Origin: Ceriagrion tenellum
Lineage: Eukaryota > Arthropoda > Insecta > Odonata > Coenagrionidae
Assembly: GCA_963169105.1 (NCBI GenBank)
Contig: OY720637.1
Location: forward strand, 54,892,964-54,956,963
Direction: 5' to 3'
Length of the DNA: 64,000 nucleotides
Shown: positions 58,675 through 64,000 of the stretch, piece after piece
How positions within the stretch are numbered: the stretch's first letter is position 1
Layout of the letters: every line of letters starts with the position of its first letter
The notes under the pieces: generated by a model
Databases searched by the model: none
What the model saw: the letters and a program-made list of their open reading frames with translations, nothing else
Told to the model about the DNA's origin: nothing
Translations under genes and position numbers: made by a program

Positions 58675-59460
58675 CTGGGTTCGCACGAAAGTTGGTATTA
58701 GGAGAGTTGTGATTGTGGCGTGCTATGCACCAGTGGATGGAGAGAGTGGCAGTGTGAAAGATGAGTTTTGAGAAAAACTGAGAGAGTTTTTAAATGAATG
58801 TGATCCTGGTGAGAGAATAATTTTACTAGATGACATGAATGGGTGGGTTGATTTGAGGCGGAATGCATCTGAGAAAGTGGTTGGGCCTTTTGGTGACCCC
58901 CGAGTGAATGATAATGGTGAAAACTTGGTGAGTGTGTGCTTGGAAAAAGGATTGTTTGGGTCGAATACATGGTTTAAACATAAGAGAATACACATGTATT
59001 CTTGGAAAAGGGGCGATTGTAAAAGCATGATTGATTTTATTGTGTATGATGGGAGATTGAGAGGTAGTGTGGGACACGCGAGTGATGAGGGGTGCTGAAT
59101 GTGGAACAGACCACTATTTGGTACTCTCCAAAGTGAATCTGGGCAGAGAGTGGGTACCAAGGAAGAATGTTGCGCGTAAGCAGTTGAGAGTAAAAGTGGA
59201 AAGGTTGCTAGACAGCGAGGTAAGAATGCGGTATGGTTGCATGCTTGAGGATGATCTATCGTCGAAGCAGAGAGAATGGGACGAGCATATCAGAAACGAG
59301 AACGTAAATGATGCATGGGAGTGTTTAAAAGGAGTGATTGTGGAATGTGCTGAAAGTGTATGTGGAAAAGGAGTGGTAGGAAGAACGAAAGGCGATAGAA
59401 TGAAGAAGTGGAAATTGCAGTCAGAGAAAAGAAAGAGGCGTACAAGGATATGATTGCTGC
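58675..59460 (+). pseudogene. LINE endonuclease domain, partial
   Basis: The translation reads VIVACYAPVDGE, then IILLDDMNGWVDLRRN, then GSNTWFKHKRIHMYSWKRGD. KSMIDFIVYDGRLRGS follows, and after a frameshift GTDHYLVLSKVNLGREW. These are the middle and last blocks of an apurinic-like endonuclease (the GDMNAW, TW..., DFI and SDH motifs). The first Gly of GDMN is Asp here and SDH is TDH. A stop lies at 58768 and there is a frameshift between 59067 and 59098. The N-terminal catalytic part is missing because of truncation. Confidence 0.85.
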
Positions 59461-61290
59461 CAAATCTGAGGAAGAGCGTACTAAGACATGTGAGATTTAC
59501 AGAAAGAAAAAGAAAGAATGCAAAATAGTTGTAAAAGAGAGAATGTGTGCGGATGAAGCTAACAAAATGCAGAGTGATTTTGAAGGTAATAAAAAGCTAT
59601 TTTGGAAGTGGGTAAAAAGGGCTAAGATTGGTGAAGGTAGGGGAATGAATGCGGTAAAGAACATAAGTGGAGAGATCATGTGGGACGAGAGCAATATCAG
59701 GGACCGCTGGAGGGAGTATTTTGAAGAATTGTAGAATAATATTGCAGGCGTTGAGGATGAGCCTTGTGAAGTGGTATGTGAGATTGTGAGGATGGAAAAG
59801 GAAATCAGTGAGAAGGAGGTCACAACGGCTGTGAGAATATTGAAAAATGGGAAGGCTCAGGTATAGATGGGATATCCAGTGAAATGTTGAAGTGTGGGTG
59901 TAAATTACTAATTTTTAGGCTGCGTGAACTATACAATTTATGCTTACAGGTTGCTGTTGTTCCAGCGGATTGGAAGAATACTATCATCGTTCCGTTGTAC
60001 AAAGGGAAGGGAGGAAAGATCGAATGTAATAATTATCGGGCCATTAGTTTATTGAGTATCCCGGGAAAAGTGTTCAGTAAAATATAAATCGAAAGAGTGA
60101 GGACAAAATATGGGGTGTGCAGTGCGGGTTTATGCCTGGGAGAGGATGTGGTGACCAGCTTTTTACACTTCAGCAAGTGATAGAAAAATGTATGAGTGTC
60201 CGAAAAAGTGTACATTGCGTTTGTCGATTTAGAGAAGGCATATGACAGAGTAAATAGAAAGAAGTTGTGGAAGGTTTTGAGAGACTATGGAGTGAATGGG
60301 CAGTTATTGAATGTTATGATGGCGATGTATGACAATAGTAAGGCAAGTGTTAGAGTTAACGGGGTTCTGAGTGATAGGTTTGTAATAAATCGGGGTGTAA
60401 AGCAAGGATGCGTAATGTCTCCATGGCTGTTTAATGTATTTATGGATAAATGTGTTAGAGACGCATGTCGCAAATGTAAACTTGCGAGTTATTCTATATA
60501 GGGATGATGTTGTTTCGATCTCAGACAGTCAACAGGGATTACAGGAGCTCCTAGATAAGATTTGTGAATCAACGGAGAGAATGGATTGAAGGTAAATGAG
60601 TGCAAGACTAAAGTATTAGTTTTTGATGAGAAGAATGGGGAGAATAACTGTATGATGAGGGCGAATGGTGAAGTAATTGAATAGGTGGATGATTTTGTGT
60701 ACTTAGGTAAGATGTATGCGAAAGATGGAAGAATACATGAGGAGATAAAGAGACGTGCGAATGCTGGAAGGAAAGTGGTAAGTAGCATGTGGAGCATATC
60801 AAGGAATGAGTGCTTGTTTAAGGAAGCGAAAATTGCCTTGTACAAAAGTGTACTTCTTCCCACTTTGCTATATGGTAATGAAACATGGGTATGTCAGGAG
60901 AGACATAAAAGTAGACTATACGCAGTGGGTATGAGTTATCTGAGGAGTATTTGCGGCAAAAGTAGGATGGATAGGGTCAGAAATAAGTGGGTCATGAATG
61001 AGTGTGGGTTAAATGCTACAGTAATGGACGTGTAAGAAAGGAGTGTGCTTCGTTGGTTTGGCCATTTGGAGAGAATGGATGAGAGTAGAATAACGAAAGA
61101 GATATATGAGATTAGAATGAATGGTGTGAGAGGTAGAGGTAGGCGGAGAAAGTTGTGGTTGAGAAAATTCTTAGGAGGAGGAATATTAGGAGTTTTAAAA
61201 ACAGGAAGGCGTGTATGAAACAGTATATGGGGGTAAATGAGGCGAAAGAGGCTTGCAAGGATAGGTCAATATGGAGGAAATTATTGAAGC
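59408..61290 (+). pseudogene. LINE reverse transcriptase domain and C-terminus, degraded
   Basis: After a charged linker (59408-59734) the fingers follow: LRELYNLCLQVAVVPADWKN, TIIVPLYKGKG and NNYRAISLLSIPGKVFSKI (59884-60087). Next are QCGFMPGRG, then VYIAFVDLEKAYDRVNRKKL (palm motif A, Asp kept) and GVKQGCVMSPWLFNVFMD (60196-60501). After a frameshift LYRDDVVSIS follows, with YRDD at 60497-60508 where YADD is usual. The thumb has VDDFVYLGKMYAKDGRIHEE, and the C-terminal region has LLYGNETWVC and RWFGHLERMDESRITKEIYE. Stops and at least three frameshifts make it inactive. Confidence 0.9.
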
Positions 61291-61545
61291 AGAGTTAGGT
61301 GTACAATTATGTATAAATGAGTGAATCATTTTGACTGTGCCTACCCCGGAAGGGAAGGGCGTGATGGGTATGTATGTATGTAATACTTTTTCTTTATTAC
61401 CATTGTATTCTTTGTGGTTAGCAGTGAATGATGTGTATTTATAGATGTTTACAATTAGATTTACAACATTGAAAAAGAACGTGCTCGAGAGGACTAGAAT
61501 CCTGTCGGGTTAGGACTTCAAATAACGTAATTAACTTATTTATAA

Positions 61546-62850
61546 CATAAATAACTTATAAAATAGTATAATTTCCTTGCTAAAACTATACAGAAGTGGA
61601 TGCGATGAAAAACGAAAACTATTACCTACTTCGTTTTGACTTCCTTGAGCAATGTGTTTGACTTCTTTCACCAGTAAAAAGAAGTCGTTGAAAAAAAGAT
61701 GAGGTTTTTTTGACTAATTTCTGTTATTCGTGTACTGTTATATCTGATCAAGGACAAAACAGGATAAAAAGATTTTATTGCATGGTAAGTTGTTGAGTGT
61801 TTAGTGGCGATGACATTTTAAGTTCATCTTCTATTAATGACATTTATTTAATGAAGGAAGGGAGTATGCCAATATGCGCTTAGCTTAGCTCGCTATGTCT
61901 GTGTTATATATTCTTACCATCCTTACGTAATTAGACTTTACGATAATTATAGCTTGAACCAGCTAATTGTAAATTTGAACCTGTTGTCTTTCTAATCGAG
62001 GTACACAGCATCAGCTCACATAATGAGATCGATTATCGGATTACAGTGCTGTGCGCTCTCTGTTTCTTACTAAAATTTTATTCTGATTTTTGTTTATACT
62101 TACCGCGCCACCCGGTATTGAATTACGTGGCTCGAGTTGACTAAAGTAGTTAAAATCATAGGTTTATGAGAAATCTATAATTGGACGTAAAGTGCCTCTT
62201 ATGTATTTAGGAAATAAGTGAATTTCTGGCTAGGAACATATCGTGAATTTAAAGTACAATTTTCATCAGAGTTATTGGTCCACTAATTGTCTTTTCATCC
62301 GCTCATTACTCTGAAGGAACTAGTGATCTTTTCTAATAAGTTGTACAATTTTTAAAATTTTATATTACTAAGAATAAAGCTATAGGTTAACTTATTTTTC
62401 TAGTAATTTTATGTTTTTTTATGCGCAGTGGTTGGCTAGTTCTATGGGTCAATAAAAAGAATATATGATTCAAATGTTTTTATTCACACCTCCGATGATA
62501 TATCAACAAACAATCACATTCAATATGAACATCATTCATACCTTCGGCATCTAGTTCATGAAAAATTTTATTTTTGATCTAGTTTTTTGATGGTCGTTTT
62601 GCAGCGTACAGTAAACAAGGAACTATAAATATAACCTTTGGCCGATACCTTTGAGCTGCTATTCCATTCACTGATTTTTCCACCATCTGTCCATAAAAGT
62701 GCCTCCTTCAGTGATTAATTCGAGTCCAAGAAGGCGTCGTGAAATTCAGTTGATTATTACGAATAACAATTTCTCATCTCAACTCTCTCATTACGGTTTC
62801 ACATAGTTACATTCATCTCTACTCTTACATTAGATGTACATTTCGGGAAA
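61546..62850. other. unassigned AT-rich DNA
   Basis: Nothing recognised. Confidence 0.4.
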
Positions 62851-63035
62851 TTCTTTGGTACGTAATAAATATGTTTTTCTATAGTTAACTTTTTCTTTAT
62901 TACCATTGTATTATTTGTGGTTAGCACTTAATGATGTATATTTATAGATATTTACAATTAGATTTACAACATTGAAAAAGAACGTGCTCAAGATGACTAG
63001 AATCTTGTCGGGTTAGGACTTCAAATAACATACTT
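62851..63035 (+). repeat. uninterrupted copy of the ~185 bp repeat (empty site)
   Basis: The sequence runs from CTTTGGTACGTAATAAATAT through TTTCTATAGTTAACTTTTTC to GGGTTAGGACTTCAAATAAC. It aligns with the two halves flanking the LINE at 58646-61380 and lacks the insertion. It has a single copy of the target string. Confidence 0.9.
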
Positions 63036-63479
63036 AACAAATAACATCACATTATTCAAAATCCCCCGTGATAAATAATTATAAAATTAACAAACGAGGC
63101 GAAGGTTAAAAGACGAGACTGAAGGTTAAATATCCATTTTATAGAGAAAGAAGATGATAGAATTGTTAAAGAGAAAATCCTGTCCCTGATCAAGTTTTGT
63201 ATGAATTCATGATAATTGCACGTGGAATTCTTGTTGACAGATATGGCATTTGAACGATAATTGTTTTTAATGTACTTTATCAAGAATTTAATTGAGAATA
63301 ATACAAAAGAATGGTCAACCATATTTTAAACAACGGGAGGGTGCAGGTTCTCGTTAAGAAAAGCGTGTGATGTACTATTGAGATTCGATACTGGCATTAA
63401 TTCAAACAAATCTGCATACCCCATGCGGCGAGGACGTTCGAAGAATATCTGCTCTTTTGAAAGAAGAAGTCTAATAATT
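63036..63479. other. unassigned AT-rich DNA
   Basis: Nothing recognised. A minus-strand frame at 63056-63322 has no known motif. Confidence 0.35.
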
Positions 63480-64000
63480 CAAAGGTTTGATCCATTCCCT
63501 TTTCCCTAACGGGGAACGGAAGGCAAGGATAGCTTGTTCACATCCTCACCCCTTAAGGAGAAGTTCATCGGGAAGTGCGCCATATCTGGAAACTTTGCTG
63601 AGTCCCTGGGAGCGAGAAGATGTTTGAGATCGGGAGGCAAAGGCGAGGAGGGGCTCACGTTGCGAGGAGACGGGTCTTTATCTTGAGTTTTCGGTACATT
63701 AATTTACAAGGAGTTGTTGATGGGCCTTAATAAAAGCGTGGGAGCGGGTAGCGCGCGAAAAAGCCGGGATATTGGAGGGGATGAAAAACAGTGGAACGGC
63801 GCAGGAATACGTTGTCAAGGGGTTGTTTGGGAATTGAGCGTTTAGCGAGTCGGAAACAGAAGGGTGTTGCGCGAGGGAAGGTGTTCCCGTCCCATCTTAA
63901 AGACTCTTCACTTTTTAACCTATCCGCCCATCTCCGTTCCCACTCCCCCCTGCCAAATGTCTGCCGCTAAAGCCTCCTCCGATATTGCCAATTTGTATCG
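63480..64000. promoter_or_regulatory. GC-richer purine-biased island at window end
   Basis: From about 63590 to 63880 the plus strand is G/A-rich with CpG. It turns pyrimidine-rich at about 63895. The composition is like the other islands. It may continue beyond the window. Function is inference. Confidence 0.25.

Larger units (their letters stand above)
58646..61380 (+). mobile_element. 5'-truncated LINE, 2735 bp, with endonuclease and reverse transcriptase
   Basis: The non-LTR element spans 58646-61380, bounded by a 14 bp target duplication and confirmed by an empty paralogous site at 62851-63035. It starts inside the endonuclease domain, so the 5' end is lost. It ends with a short GTATGTATG-type tail (about 61362-61380), preceded by CTACCCCGGAAGGGAAGGGC. 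It carries degraded endonuclease and reverse transcriptase coding. The clade is not named, but the motif order is that of arthropod LINEs with an apurinic-type endonuclease. Confidence 0.92.
58597..61545 (+). repeat. ~185 bp repeat split by a LINE insertion
   Basis: 58597-58645 and 61381-61545 together match the uninterrupted copy at 62851-63035. The shared text includes TTTGGTACATAATAAATA, TTTTCTATAGTTAA, TTTACAACATTGAAAAAGAA and GTCGGGTTAGGACTTCAAAT. The LINE lies between a perfect 14 bp duplication, TAATACTTTTTCTT, at 58632-58645 and 61381-61394. Confidence 0.9.

Overview
This 64 kb window looks like gene-poor, repeat-rich nuclear DNA of an arthropod, most likely an insect. The evidence is the repeat content: mariner-type transposons, 5'-truncated non-LTR retrotransposons ending in short microsatellite tails, tRNA-derived SINEs, TTAA- and TA-flanked MITEs, foldback elements and small satellites. 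No open reading frame could be recognised as a host gene. The longest frames without a transposon match lie in polypurine/polypyrimidine tracts and read as low-complexity protein, so they are treated as non-coding. The species cannot be fixed from the sequence alone. The window could be intergenic or lie inside very large introns.

Layout. 1-9.4 kb: a short LINE insertion with target-site duplication (1550-2252), SINE fragments, a LINE 3' scrap, a GC island, two decayed mariner ends and a 351-390 bp tandem duplication. 9.4-21.1 kb: a complete but dead 1.3 kb mariner (12346-13665), a tRNA-derived SINE with 13 bp duplication (15373-15699), a head-to-head SINE hairpin (16585-16808), a snap-back repeat with hammerhead-like motifs (18025-18485) and a large foldback element flanked by direct repeats (19551-21080). 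21-31 kb: mostly unique AT-rich DNA with a 233 bp TTAA-flanked MITE made of nested palindromes (26609-26849), more SINEs, and a 307 bp TA-flanked MITE (30717-31027). 31-47 kb: unique DNA, a strongly strand-asymmetric GC island (35530-36665), a ~160 bp satellite array (36714-37680), LINE tails, a second hairpin with the hammerhead-like motif (43405-43590), a second degenerate mariner (43699-44927) and a 38 bp minisatellite (46803-46952). 47-64 kb: a second SINE copy (49440-49745), two GC islands, LINE relics, and a 2.7 kb 5'-truncated LINE (58646-61380) whose target is preserved 4 kb away as a paralogous empty site (62851-63035).

The non-repeat landscape alternates AT-rich DNA with about nine GC-rich islands of 0.4-1.2 kb that show strong purine/pyrimidine strand bias. 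They are possible regulatory or promoter-like DNA, which is inference only. All recognised coding matter is transposon-derived and broken. Nothing forms an operon or pathway. The most interesting unexplained structures are the snap-back repeats that share a hammerhead-like core, the nested-palindrome MITE, the foldback element with direct-repeat flanks, and the empty-site pair around the large LINE.
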